Shown here: positions 7,497 to 15,203 of the stretch, piece after piece
How the letters are laid out: each line of letters starts with the position of its first letter
Position numbering within the stretch: the first letter of the stretch is position 1
Origin: Treponema sp.
Lineage (GTDB): Bacteria > Spirochaetota > Spirochaetia > Treponematales > Breznakiellaceae
Direction of reading: 5' to 3'
Assembly: GCA_031266255.1 (NCBI GenBank)
Contig: JAISBK010000050.1
Coordinates: forward strand, 1-19,924
Length of the DNA stretch: 19,924 nucleotides
The notes under the pieces: model-generated
What the model saw: the letters and a program-made list of their open reading frames with translations, nothing else
Told to the model about the DNA's origin: nothing
Database searches by the model: none
Made by a program: the position numbers and the translations under genes

Positions 7497-8468
7497 TTAC
7501 ATATTGAGCCGTGCTCTTGTCGGCCTATGGCCTGGATCGATGCTATAGGCTTTCCGCCATTCTGCCCGGGCCCGAATCGGATCGCCCCCTGCCACATACA
7601 GTTCCCCTAATTGGTAATGAGCTTCTGCATTTTCACCGCCGTCAGCCAATATGGTCGTATATTGGGCTTCAGCTTCCTTGATATTCCCGGTCTTGCCCAA
7701 GATAGAACCTAAGAGCAGCCGAGCTACCACCGTGGTTCTGGCATCTTTGGATATATCTACACAACGTTGTAAATAGGCACGGGCAGTATCCATATCTTCC
7801 AGGGCCAAGTAGGATCGGGCAATAGACAGGAGCAACAGGTCTGAAGGATACCTGAATTCCTCTGACTCTAACGTCTGCATCTCATCTCCGGGATCCAAAG
7901 CCAAGGTAAAGGTGGCCACACTGTTCCGGTAATCATGTAAGGCCGCATAGGAAAGCCCCAAATACTCAGGGATATCCCGGGCAGAATAGGACGCATATCG
8001 AGCCTCCTCAAGAAACTTAACCGCCAAATCTGCAAAGCCGAAACCTTTGTAATAATAAGCCTTCCCTAAGACATACTGAATCCGCCCATCTAAAACCCCT
8101 TCTTTGAATAAAAGGGCTTTCCGCAGGGACCATATACAGGTATCTATATACGTCAATGTATCAAAATTATTAATCTGCGCAATAGCAAGCTGATATGCGG
8201 AAAATCCATGAAGGGTTAAGAGAAAATAATCCAAGGGTTTATCTTGAAGCATTTCACCACTTATCCTGAAGGTTTCATCATAAGAGCCAGCTTCCCACAA
8301 TTGTACCAATTCGTTTTTTTCGTTTCCTGCCTTTTCATCCCATGGTATCAAAAATAATACAATGAGTCCAATGGTTATTACCGCAAAAACAGACACTAAA
8401 AGGGTATTTAAGGACTGTTTCCGGTGAAGATATAAACCATAGGCAGACCGAGAATGTCTCTTAACCAT
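7497..8468 (-). CDS. Membrane-anchored tetratricopeptide-repeat protein
   Basis: The 323-residue protein has a basic start (KRHSR), one membrane helix (about 20-42) and then a largely helical region. The clearest TPR unit is at the C terminus: AEAHYQLGELYVAGGD, RARAEWRKAYSIDPGH (about 280-315). Weaker units lie at about 165-190 and 240-275. With one N-terminal helix, the repeats would face the periplasm or outer side. It is the first gene of the operon that continues with mreB, so a scaffold role in wall synthesis is a reasonable inference, but no specific function is known to me. There is no Shine-Dalgarno; the promoter -10 ends only 10 bases before the ATG, suggesting an almost leaderless message. 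Confidence 0.8.
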   Translation of the reverse strand: MVKRHSRSAYGLYLHRKQSLNTLLVSVFAVITIGLIVLFLIPWDEKAGNEKNELVQLWEAGSYDETFRISGEMLQDKPLDYFLLTLHGFSAYQLAIAQINNFDTLTYIDTCIWSLRKALLFKEGVLDGRIQYVLGKAYYYKGFGFADLAVKFLEEARYASYSARDIPEYLGLSYAALHDYRNSVATFTLALDPGDEMQTLESEEFRYPSDLLLLSIARSYLALEDMDTARAYLQRCVDISKDARTTVVARLLLGSILGKTGNIKEAEAQYTTILADGGENAEAHYQLGELYVAGGDPIRARAEWRKAYSIDPGHRPTRARLNM

Positions 8469-8478
8469 ATTTTTATAA

Positions 8479-8507
8479 GGTATACTACATTAAAGATAGG
8501 AAGTCAA
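8479..8507 (-). promoter_or_regulatory. Promoter of the TPR-mreBCD-mrdA-rodA operon
   Basis: On the minus strand TTGACT (8502-8507), a 17-bp spacer and TATACC (8479-8484) lie just before the TPR gene. The predicted start near 8472 leaves a leader of only a few bases before the ATG at 8468. The rest of the divergent gap up to 8638 shows no convincing further element. Confidence 0.55.
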
Positions 8508-8638
8508 CGGAGGAGATGGAGCAGTTCAAGGGTACCAGCGTTTCCGTTTGATAGCTCAATACAGCTCTGAATATAAGCGCCCTGGGGAAATTCGTTTGAG
8601 CCGTTGATACTTTATAGGATCCGCCCTATCATATAATC

Positions 8639-9577
8639 GTGGCTTTATCAAAAAACCGTAAATCCAAATCCTCTTTCTCTTCCCGTCAAGGTTATAATAC
8701 TACGTTCCGCAGAAGCACCGAGCATCATGCTAAGAAAGAGGGGTCACGCGGAAAAGTGCTCAAGATTATTATCTTTTGGTTACTCTTTTTTCTTTTTATA
8801 ACCTGTCTTTTCCTGATTAATCAGGAGCGTATTCGGAGCACCATTCGAAACGCCCGTTTCCCGGTCTGGTTTTCTCAGAACCCTCATACAGAACAGCCGT
8901 CAGACCAGGGAGTTCCTGACCTGGAGGAACAACTCAACGTATTCATTGAAACGCGCGCTGAACCGCAAACCATTCCCCAAGAACTGGGACGGCTTGAAGA
9001 GTCGGAAGCCAGGGATGCGCCCAGCCCAGGCCCTCAGGTCTCTGAGGACAGTACAGACCCGGAATTCTTCATCCCTGAAGCAGCAGACTCAGAATCCCTC
9101 CCGGTCTCAAATCAGATCGCCAGTATTCCGGCGCCGGCCCGCCCCCCCCCAGAGGCAGCTCCAAGAACCCGATCGCTGTATTTCGTTCAGTTGGATCCAG
9201 AAGGAACCATCCTTCATTCAAAAGTAAATCGAAACCTCCCCAACTCGGATACTCCCTTGAGTGATGTGCTACAGGCCCTCCTTGATGGACCTAGTCAAGA
9301 AGAGCAAGCCCAGGGCATTATGTCCCTGATCCCCAAGGGAACCACGTTATTATCGATTATCATTCGTTTAGAAACAGCCTATATCAACCTGAGCGAAGCA
9401 TTCCTGTATACCCCTTATGGCTCTGAAGGGTATACCGCCCAATTACAACAACTGATATGGACCGCAACGGAATTTTCCGCGATCAAGGATGTGCAGTTGC
9501 TCATAGAAGGGCGCAAGCTTGATTATCTCGGGGATATAACCTGGATAGGCAGCCCTATAGGACGGGATTTCTTCTAA
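8639..9577 (+). CDS. GerMN-domain membrane protein
   Basis: The 312-residue protein has a basic, Ser-rich cytoplasmic start and one membrane helix (about 41-60). A long Pro/Glu/Ser-rich linker (about 70-175) and a C-terminal GerMN domain (about 178-305) follow. The domain shows the family pattern SLYFVQLDPEGTIL, then TPLSDVLQALLDGPSQEEQ, SLIPKGTTLLSI, ETAYINLSEAFLY, and QLQQLIWTATEF before IKDVQLLIEG. GerMN domains are extracytoplasmic modules known from GerM, LpqB and many lipoproteins; the ligand is generally unknown. The only usable start is a GTG with no good Shine-Dalgarno, and TATAAT sits 1 base before it. A second in-frame GTG near 8756 would remove the cytoplasmic part. The coding sequence contains a run of nine C bases in the linker. 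Its stop codon overlaps that of the convergent ymdB gene. Confidence 0.8.
   Translation: MALSKNRKSKSSFSSRQGYNTTFRRSTEHHAKKEGSRGKVLKIIIFWLLFFLFITCLFLINQERIRSTIRNARFPVWFSQNPHTEQPSDQGVPDLEEQLNVFIETRAEPQTIPQELGRLEESEARDAPSPGPQVSEDSTDPEFFIPEAADSESLPVSNQIASIPAPARPPPEAAPRTRSLYFVQLDPEGTILHSKVNRNLPNSDTPLSDVLQALLDGPSQEEQAQGIMSLIPKGTTLLSIIIRLETAYINLSEAFLYTPYGSEGYTAQLQQLIWTATEFSAIKDVQLLIEGRKLDYLGDITWIGSPIGRDFF
9142..9150 (+). repeat. Homopolymeric C9 tract inside the GerMN gene
   Basis: Nine consecutive C bases encode part of the RPPPE segment (codons about 168-171) in the linker between the membrane helix and the GerMN domain. A one-base length change would frameshift away the whole domain. Confidence 0.9.
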
Positions 9578-10362
9578 TTGTTAAGAGCAGGCGTAGTAAC
9601 CCGCTGTATCCAGGCTGCTTTACCCGTGGCCGCGTCGATTTCCGCAATGATCCCTTGGACCACCCCGGCACCCAGAGCACATTCCATACGGTACAGCACC
9701 TGGTTCCGTGCCCGGTCTAGGCATATACGGGTATCCATACCGATGATCCCTTCTAAAACCCCGGTCATACCCAAATCCGTGATGTATCCCGTACCCTGGG
9801 GGAGAACCCGCTCATCCGCGGTCTGTACATGGGTGTGGGTTCCTACTAAGAGACTCACCCGGCCGTCTAAGTAGTAGGCGAGAGCTTCCTTTTCCCGGGT
9901 TGACTCGGCATGGAAATCAACCAAGATGAGGTCTTCAGCCAACGCAGCAGGAATCCCGTCAAAGGTCTTAAAAGGGCAATCAAGGGGAGTCATCAGTTCC
10001 CTGCCCTGGAGGTTTACCACCAGCCACGAGGCGCCGGCTTTTTCGAGCCGTACCCAGCCTTGTCCAGGGTTTCCCTGGGGATAGTTAGCAGGTCGCAGGA
10101 TTCGGCTATCCGTATCCAGGATCGGCCAGAACTCCCGTTTTTCCCAGACATGGTTTCCACTGGTAACCACATCAGCTCCTGCCGCCAGGATCCGTTGAAA
10201 GGTGGTTTCACTGAGGCCAAAACCCTCAGCGGCATTTTCCCCATTTACCACGACCAAAGCCGCGTCGTATTCCTTGATAAGCCCAGGAAGTGCCTGCTCA
10301 AGCGCAGTCAGCCCTGGATTTCCCACCACATCCCCAATCATAATGACCCGTACAAACGCCAT
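9574..10362 (-). CDS. ymdB: YmdB-type metallophosphoesterase (TIGR00282 family)
   Basis: Members of this family are dinuclear-metal phosphodiesterases; B. subtilis YmdB hydrolyses 2',3'-cyclic nucleotides and affects RNA turnover and multicellular behaviour. The 262-residue protein is full length. It shows the metal ligands in order: D11 (IGDVVG), E42 and N43 (NGENAAEGFG), N70 and H71 (SGNHVWE), H151 (DFHAE), and H176 and H178 (GTHTHVQTAD). The late signature TGYITDLGMTG follows. The start has GAGGCGG 5 bases upstream. It converges on the GerMN gene; the two stop codons share bases 9575-9576 and no terminator separates them. Confidence 0.93.
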   Translation of the reverse strand: MAFVRVIMIGDVVGNPGLTALEQALPGLIKEYDAALVVVNGENAAEGFGLSETTFQRILAAGADVVTSGNHVWEKREFWPILDTDSRILRPANYPQGNPGQGWVRLEKAGASWLVVNLQGRELMTPLDCPFKTFDGIPAALAEDLILVDFHAESTREKEALAYYLDGRVSLLVGTHTHVQTADERVLPQGTGYITDLGMTGVLEGIIGMDTRICLDRARNQVLYRMECALGAGVVQGIIAEIDAATGKAAWIQRVTTPALNN

Positions 10363-10391
10363 AGTTCCGCCTCATGTATCATAATAGGCTT

Positions 10392-10420
10392 ATACTACCT
10401 TGGGCGCCGGGAAAGGGCAA
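10392..10420 (-). promoter_or_regulatory. Possible ymdB promoter
   Basis: On the minus strand TTGCCC (10415-10420), a 17-bp spacer and TAGTAT (10392-10397) precede the ATG (10362) by 29 bases. A 10-bp palindrome, GGGTTAACCC (10426-10435), lies just upstream. The -10 is weak, so the call is tentative. Confidence 0.3.
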
Positions 10421-10472
10421 TCCTGGGGTTAACCCGGTGGGCAGATGCAGAAATGTAGCAATGAGGCGTTTT

Positions 10473-10489
10473 TTTTAATACTATTAAAA
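10473..10489. promoter_or_regulatory. AT-rich dyad upstream of the Na/phosphate symporter gene
   Basis: TTTTAAT (10473-10479) and ATTAAAA (10483-10489) form a perfect 7-bp inverted repeat around ACT, 58 bases before the symporter ATG, next to a T8 run (10469-10476). It contains TACTAT, a possible -10 (10479-10484), but no good -35 is visible. It could be an operator; the binding protein is unknown. Confidence 0.3.
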
Positions 10490-10547
10490 TAGCGGGTTTG
10501 ATGATGGGTTGTGTATGCAGCCCCTCGGCGAATTCCAGAAGGAGTAC

Positions 10548-12242
10548 ATGAAATACTTGGATATTATATTCCGTATAGTGGGCAGCCTCGGGCTCTTCCT
10601 CTACGGTATGAAGGTGATGAGCGATGGTATCCAACATACTGCTGGGTCTAAGCTCCAGCGAGTCCTGAGCTTTATGACCGGAAACCGGGTTACCGCGGTC
10701 TTAACCGGCTTTGTGGTTACCGCTATTATCCAGTCCTCTTCGGCAACCACGGTGATGGTGGTTTCCTTTGTTAATGCCGGATTGCTTACCCTTACCCAAG
10801 CCATTGGGGTTATCATGGGAGCCAATATTGGTACCACTATTACCGGGTGGGTCGTTTCCCTGATAGGGTTCACCTTGAGTATTTCCGCTTTGGCCCTGCC
10901 TGCGGTGGGCCTGGGTTTTGGGATGCGGATGCTTAAATGGAAGCATCGAGAGCTGGGAGAGGTAATTTTGGGGTTTGGCCTTTTGTTTCTGGGCCTTGAT
11001 TTTCTTACCAAGTCCATGCCCCAGCTCAGCCCTGAAGCCCTTTCGTTTATTGGCGCGGCTTCCAACTTGGGGTTTGTTTCAACCTTAACCGGTACCGGGA
11101 TTGGCCTCGTGATGACCCTGATCACCCATTCTTCCAGCGCTTCTACCGCGATCATGCTCACCATGGCCCACAATGGCCTAATAGGTTACCCCATGGCTGC
11201 GGCGATGATCCTGGGGGCCAATATCGGTACCACCATAGATGCAGCGCTGGCTTCTATTGGGACAAAGACCGTAGCCCGGCAGGCTGCACTGGTGCATGTG
11301 TTGTTCAATGTGATAGGAACCGTCTGGGCCTTGATCTTATTTGATCCCCTGCTCCGGTTAGTAACCTGGCTTACCCCGGGGGATGCAAGCGGAACCGGGA
11401 TCACGACCCAGTTGGCTATGTTCCATAGCGTCTTCAACCTCATCAATACCCTGCTGTTTTTCCCCTTTGTAACGCCTTTTGCCAAGCTGGTAACATTCCT
11501 TATCAAAGACCCTGGAACGGTTGCCGTGTCCCCTGTACCCGGCCCTTATACCTTGAAATACCAATCCGGGTCTATCCAGGATACTCCAGAACTCAACATA
11601 CTCCGGGTGGAAAAGGAAATCCGGGACATGGCAAAGGTAGCAGCTACTATGTATAAGAAAGTCAGCGCGGCATTTCCTTCTTTACAAGAAAGTAGCCCTG
11701 AAGCTGATACGAAAACGACCGTGGAATCCCTGGTGGTGGATATGGGTAACGAGGAACAATACGCAGATGAGATGCGGGAAGAGATTACCCGGTTCCTCAT
11801 TGAGTGTACCCACCAGCAACTCAGCCCGCTATCAGAGCGGAAGGTTTCGCTGCTGCTGCGGATTGTGGTTGATCTTGAAGATGTAACTGACGACTGCTAC
11901 AGCGTGAGCCTGCTGTTTGAACGAAGCGTCAAGAAAAACCTTCCCTTCAAACACAAAGAAATGGAGGCCCTCACGCCGTATATGGGTATGGTGGAAGCAT
12001 CCCTCACTTTTGTTCAGGAGCATTTGGGTAATCCGTTAAGTCCAGAACAATCGGTTTATGCCAGAGAACTGGAGGAAAAAATCGATAAATCCCGGAATAA
12101 GCTCCGCAAACTGGGACGTAAGCGCATTGAAGCCGGTCAAGACGTCAAGACCGAACTCCTGTTCATTGATCTGGTTCGGCGTATCGAGAAGTTAGGGGAT
12201 TACTGCTACGATATTTCAGAAGCTTTAAGCGCCATGAAATAG
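10548..12242 (+). CDS. Na+/phosphate symporter family protein (NptA/YjbB-like) with PhoU-like C-terminal domain
   Basis: The 564-residue inner-membrane protein has the two inverted Na_Pi_cotrans repeats. Repeat 1 has QSSSAT (62-67) and GANIGTT (91-97). Repeat 2 has HSSSAST (194-200) and GANIGTT (223-229). These QSS and GANIGTT motifs form the ion and phosphate sites in SLC34-type carriers. After the last helix (about 318) a helical PhoU-like region follows (about 350-564), with heptad-like acidic and basic stretches. Such fusions are widespread in bacteria and are linked to phosphate transport or export, with PhoU-like control inferred. I chose ATG 10548 because AAGGAG lies 4 bases upstream; the longer frame from 10509 has no ribosome binding site. 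No terminator is evident after the gene. Confidence 0.92.
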   Translation: MKYLDIIFRIVGSLGLFLYGMKVMSDGIQHTAGSKLQRVLSFMTGNRVTAVLTGFVVTAIIQSSSATTVMVVSFVNAGLLTLTQAIGVIMGANIGTTITGWVVSLIGFTLSISALALPAVGLGFGMRMLKWKHRELGEVILGFGLLFLGLDFLTKSMPQLSPEALSFIGAASNLGFVSTLTGTGIGLVMTLITHSSSASTAIMLTMAHNGLIGYPMAAAMILGANIGTTIDAALASIGTKTVARQAALVHVLFNVIGTVWALILFDPLLRLVTWLTPGDASGTGITTQLAMFHSVFNLINTLLFFPFVTPFAKLVTFLIKDPGTVAVSPVPGPYTLKYQSGSIQDTPELNILRVEKEIRDMAKVAATMYKKVSAAFPSLQESSPEADTKTTVESLVVDMGNEEQYADEMREEITRFLIECTHQQLSPLSERKVSLLLRIVVDLEDVTDDCYSVSLLFERSVKKNLPFKHKEMEALTPYMGMVEASLTFVQEHLGNPLSPEQSVYARELEEKIDKSRNKLRKLGRKRIEAGQDVKTELLFIDLVRRIEKLGDYCYDISEALSAMK

Positions 12243-12292
12243 GACCATCAGAGAACAGGGGTCTCGATCTTCTGGGGGACAGGACCCTTGAG

Positions 12293-13060
12293 TTAGCGTT
12301 CTGCTGCTATGGTGGTCTCCGGCCCATGACCAGGATAGACCGCTATGGCGCCGTCCAGGGCAAAAAGCCGTTCCAGGCTTTTCCTCAAGGCATCCCAATC
12401 CCCTCCAGGAAGGTCGGTACGCCCCATCCCTTGCTTAAACAGGGTGTCCCCACTGAAAAGCACCTGCATCTGGGCATCATAAAACCCAACCGAACCTGGG
12501 GTATGCCCCGGCAGATGGAGTACCGTAAAAGGGCCGATGGTATCCCCTTCAGCCAGCAGTTTCGTGGGACGTGGCATGGGTTCCCATAACTCATCCACAT
12601 AGGTACCGGCTCCTGCGGCAGCAGAAAAAGCGGTTCGATGTACGGTATAGGCATCAGGCCCTAGGTACGGAGCGTCCTCACGGTGGATGGCGATTTCAAG
12701 GGCATCGCTGCTTGGGGAACCGGGTGAAGAAGATGAAAAACAGGGAAAATAGGAAAAAAGGCCGGGGAGGGCTGCCAGATGGTCAAAATGACCGTGGGTA
12801 AGGAGTATATACGTGGGGTAGAGGTGCAAGCGTTCCATCCGTGCTATAATAAGCTCTGGGTCTGCCCCGGGATCGATCACCGCACAGGGTTTGCGCGGCT
12901 CCAGGGAATCTGGATGAGATTCGATTTTTTCTGCTTTTTCTTCTTTTTTTTCAAGCGGGTAAAGCCAGCAGTTGGTGGCTAACACGCCTACAACTATAAG
13001 GCTGGGGGATATCCGGGCAGTATCGGCCGGTTGGTTAGGTTGATTGGTATGTTCGTACAT
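12293..13060 (-). CDS. Metallo-beta-lactamase-fold hydrolase (glyoxalase II-like)
   Basis: The 255-residue cytoplasmic protein has the complete zinc motif set of the glyoxalase II/YcbL group: THGHFDH (H89, H91, D93, H94), LPGHTPGS (H186), SGDTLF (D205) and YPGHG (H245). The GMGRTDLPGGD stretch (211-221) also matches that group. The substrate cannot be told; a thioester such as S-lactoylglutathione or another thiol ester is possible. Two insertions are unusual: a Lys/Glu-rich loop (about 37-57) early in the sheet, and a Ser/Pro-rich loop (about 107-119) after the HxHxDH motif. The first ATG has no Shine-Dalgarno; TATTAT ends 6 bases before it, so a leaderless message is possible. A shorter protein starting nearer LIVVGVLATNC (21) would also keep the fold. 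Confidence 0.88.
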   Translation of the reverse strand: MYEHTNQPNQPADTARISPSLIVVGVLATNCWLYPLEKKEEKAEKIESHPDSLEPRKPCAVIDPGADPELIIARMERLHLYPTYILLTHGHFDHLAALPGLFSYFPCFSSSSPGSPSSDALEIAIHREDAPYLGPDAYTVHRTAFSAAAGAGTYVDELWEPMPRPTKLLAEGDTIGPFTVLHLPGHTPGSVGFYDAQMQVLFSGDTLFKQGMGRTDLPGGDWDALRKSLERLFALDGAIAVYPGHGPETTIAAER

Positions 13061-13074
13061 GGAGGCATAATACC

Positions 13075-14238
13075 CTGCGGATTTCTGATTTACTAGGGAT
13101 CATCGCCCTAGCGATTTTCTGGTACGGTCTTGTACCGGTAGTCGGGGGATTTATGAGCAGACATGGGTGGCGGCTGTTTAGGCAGCGCTTCGACGATCTC
13201 CGGCTGAAACCCATCTTAGACTATGAGGTCTACCGACATATCACCGAGGAAGGGGGATGCTACCGGTTCATCGGCGGCTTTGAATCCACCGACGGCTATA
13301 CTCTGTGGATCCGAAGCGAGAACTTGACCATACCGGTGAACCTTGCAGGGGCCCATACCTACCTGCTTCCTATGACCAAAGGGGGAGTAATCCCCGAATC
13401 CTTTGATCCTAGTGAAGAGATACCTGAACGGATCCGCTGGAACCAGGTTTCCTCCCTGGCCGAGGGAGCTAAGGTCTTTGTTGGAGGAAACCTGGTTTTC
13501 CAGGATGAGCGCTGGACCTTTGTTTCTACCCCGGAACATCCGTTGCTGCTTATTTTTTATGACGGGCTTGATCGAGCCTTGACGATCCGGACCATCCGGG
13601 CAGGACGGAATAGAAATGAATATTGGAATCCCCTAACCCCCTACGCCTTTATATTGGGAGCGTTCTCTTTACTCCTCATAGCCGCTTACTTCCTCCCACG
13701 GCCAGCCTTTCGGTTGACCGGTATCACCGCATTTATCTTGCTCTTTACTCCCTTGTTCCCCCTGATACCTCCAGGGATACTATGCACCGTACTCTACCGC
13801 CGGCTGTGGTGGAGGGCCCGGATCTTCAGAGCCTACCGGGATTTGGCACGGCTTCCCTTAAAATACCTTGCTCCTGGTACTTGGGAGTGCCGGCTTCCTG
13901 ACGGAGAATCGTACCGCGGCGTCTATTACGATGCATTACCTGTTGAGGCGGCAGAAAATCAAATACCCTTGCTGATCCCTGAACCAGAGGAACACAAAAC
14001 CGGGTGGTATATCTTTGGGAGTTTGCCTGAAGGAACCGCCCCTGAGGTGGATGCGCTGCCCCGGGAACCCCGGGATCCCTGTGCTATTTTTGGGGCAATC
14101 CCGGGGAATCCTGAAAAATTAGCCCGAGGCTATACCTTCAAGGCGTATCGGTATGAAATCATCTCCTGCCTGTTCTTAGGGGCTGGAATCGGGATAACCC
14201 TTTCTTTTATCGGCCTCCTGGTGTTCATGCTGGTATGA
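13075..14238 (+). CDS. Conserved-looking membrane protein of unknown function, probable CTG start
   Basis: I do not recognise this family. From the first ATG (13153) the protein has 361 residues. The same frame is open upstream back to a stop at 13036 and encodes ISDLLGIIALAIFWYGLVPV, a clear membrane helix. A strong ribosome binding site, GGAGG (13061-13065), lies 9 bases before an in-frame CTG at 13075, so I place the start there (387 residues). The ATG at 13153 is the conservative alternative. From the ATG numbering, a soluble mixed alpha/beta part covers about 20-160, with VFVGGNLVFQ and FVSTPEHPLLLIFYDG. Two membrane helices follow (about 162-180 and 188-215), then a soluble part and a final helix (about 337-360). 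The 3' end overlaps the convergent GNAT gene by 63 bases. Confidence 0.72.
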   Translation: MRISDLLGIIALAIFWYGLVPVVGGFMSRHGWRLFRQRFDDLRLKPILDYEVYRHITEEGGCYRFIGGFESTDGYTLWIRSENLTIPVNLAGAHTYLLPMTKGGVIPESFDPSEEIPERIRWNQVSSLAEGAKVFVGGNLVFQDERWTFVSTPEHPLLLIFYDGLDRALTIRTIRAGRNRNEYWNPLTPYAFILGAFSLLLIAAYFLPRPAFRLTGITAFILLFTPLFPLIPPGILCTVLYRRLWWRARIFRAYRDLARLPLKYLAPGTWECRLPDGESYRGVYYDALPVEAAENQIPLLIPEPEEHKTGWYIFGSLPEGTAPEVDALPREPRDPCAIFGAIPGNPEKLARGYTFKAYRYEIISCLFLGAGIGITLSFIGLLVFMLV

Positions 14239-15114
14239 TCCAGATTTTTTGAGGGTCAAACCATACCGGGTTACCCAGGGCGTGAAGGATTTCCGCAGCA
14301 GGACCCGGGAAAACCATTCTGCTTCCACCGGCAGATCCATGCTTACCCTGGAAATGGCCGCATGATCCAGGGTGTCTAAGACCCGGGAAAAAAGGGCCTC
14401 CCCAATGCCCAGTCCCCGGTATTCAGGCTTTACCTCTAAAGCATGGATGTATAGGGTTTTCCCGATACAGGTGGTGGCAATGTATCCGGCAAAGTCACCT
14501 CCTCCGGTTTCCGCGACCAGGGCTAGGCCGCCAGATGCATCCTGGGGTTCCGGCAAACAAGCCGCTCCGGGTTGGTTCCCTTCTTCACGGATCCGGTGGT
14601 GTAGTTCCGCAGCCGCAGCCAGATCCTGGGAATGGGGTTTCCGGAACATAAAATCCTCCAATACTAGGTCATCGGTTTCTTCAGGCTCAGTACCAATACG
14701 TTCTAAACCCCATGCATCCCGCAGGGCATTATACCAGCGGATAATTTTCAGTTTCATTTCCCGGGTTTTAAAGGCAAACCAGCGTTTTTCCGCTTCAGGA
14801 TAACCATTCAAGGTATCTTTGAAGGCCCGGAAAACCCCCTTCCCTTGAGCCAAGGCAGCGGTCAATCCAGTACGGATCAAGGTATTCTTGTATCCTGCAG
14901 CAAACCGTTCCATGAGCCGGTAACCGTCAGCAGAATGCCATGCAGGCAACGCTATATAGCGGCCAGTCCCTCGGTTTGTATCCCTATCTTCAACGAACAC
15001 CGTACCCTTTTCTACTACCACCCCTTCCTGAGTGTCCAAGAGGAACTCCCCCTCCTGATCTTCCATGGAAAACAACAGATCATCGGTCAATGCTTCAGTT
15101 AGTTCAAAACGCAT
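14176..15114 (-). CDS. UPF0158 domain fused to a GNAT-family acetyltransferase
   Basis: The 312-residue protein has two parts. Residues about 1-140 resemble the UPF0158 family, with LPAWHSADGYRLMERFA, then GKGVFRAFKDTL and RWFAFKTREMKLKIIRWYNAL. Residues about 152-290 form a GNAT N-acetyltransferase, with motif A VKPEYRGLGIGEALFSRVLD (228-247) containing the acetyl-CoA loop RGLGIG. The FTPWVTRYGLTLKK end is the usual last strand. Substrate unknown. There is no Shine-Dalgarno before the ATG; TTGACG (15144-15149) with a weak -10, TACCCT (15120-15125), would give an almost leaderless mRNA. The last 20 residues, rich in His, Lys and Asp, lie entirely in the overlap with the convergent membrane-protein gene. 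Confidence 0.82.
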   Translation of the reverse strand: MRFELTEALTDDLLFSMEDQEGEFLLDTQEGVVVEKGTVFVEDRDTNRGTGRYIALPAWHSADGYRLMERFAAGYKNTLIRTGLTAALAQGKGVFRAFKDTLNGYPEAEKRWFAFKTREMKLKIIRWYNALRDAWGLERIGTEPEETDDLVLEDFMFRKPHSQDLAAAAELHHRIREEGNQPGAACLPEPQDASGGLALVAETGGGDFAGYIATTCIGKTLYIHALEVKPEYRGLGIGEALFSRVLDTLDHAAISRVSMDLPVEAEWFSRVLLRKSFTPWVTRYGLTLKKSGSYQHEHQEADKRKGYPDSSP

Positions 15115-15203
15115 AAATAAGGGTATGGCTATTGGTGAACATGCGTCAACCGGTTTTTATGGGGTTTATGGCAGATAACGTTAAAAAACAGGGTTAAAAA
15201 AAC

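Noticed and set aside
8516..8551. An 11-codon frame (ATG to TGA) directly behind GGAGGAG upstream of the GerMN gene
   Set aside because: The ribosome site touches the ATG with no spacing, the frame is very short, and nothing else supports it.
8604..8637. TTGATA and TATAAT before the GerMN GTG as a promoter
   Set aside because: The spacing is 22 bp, too long, and the predicted start would fall after the GTG.
10509..10547. Upstream ATG extension of the Na/phosphate symporter
   Set aside because: No ribosome site precedes it, whereas the ATG at 10548 has AAGGAG at good spacing and begins at the first membrane helix.
12258..12288. GGGTC and GACCC repeat after the symporter gene as a terminator
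   Set aside because: The arms are short and 21 bases apart, and no T tract follows.
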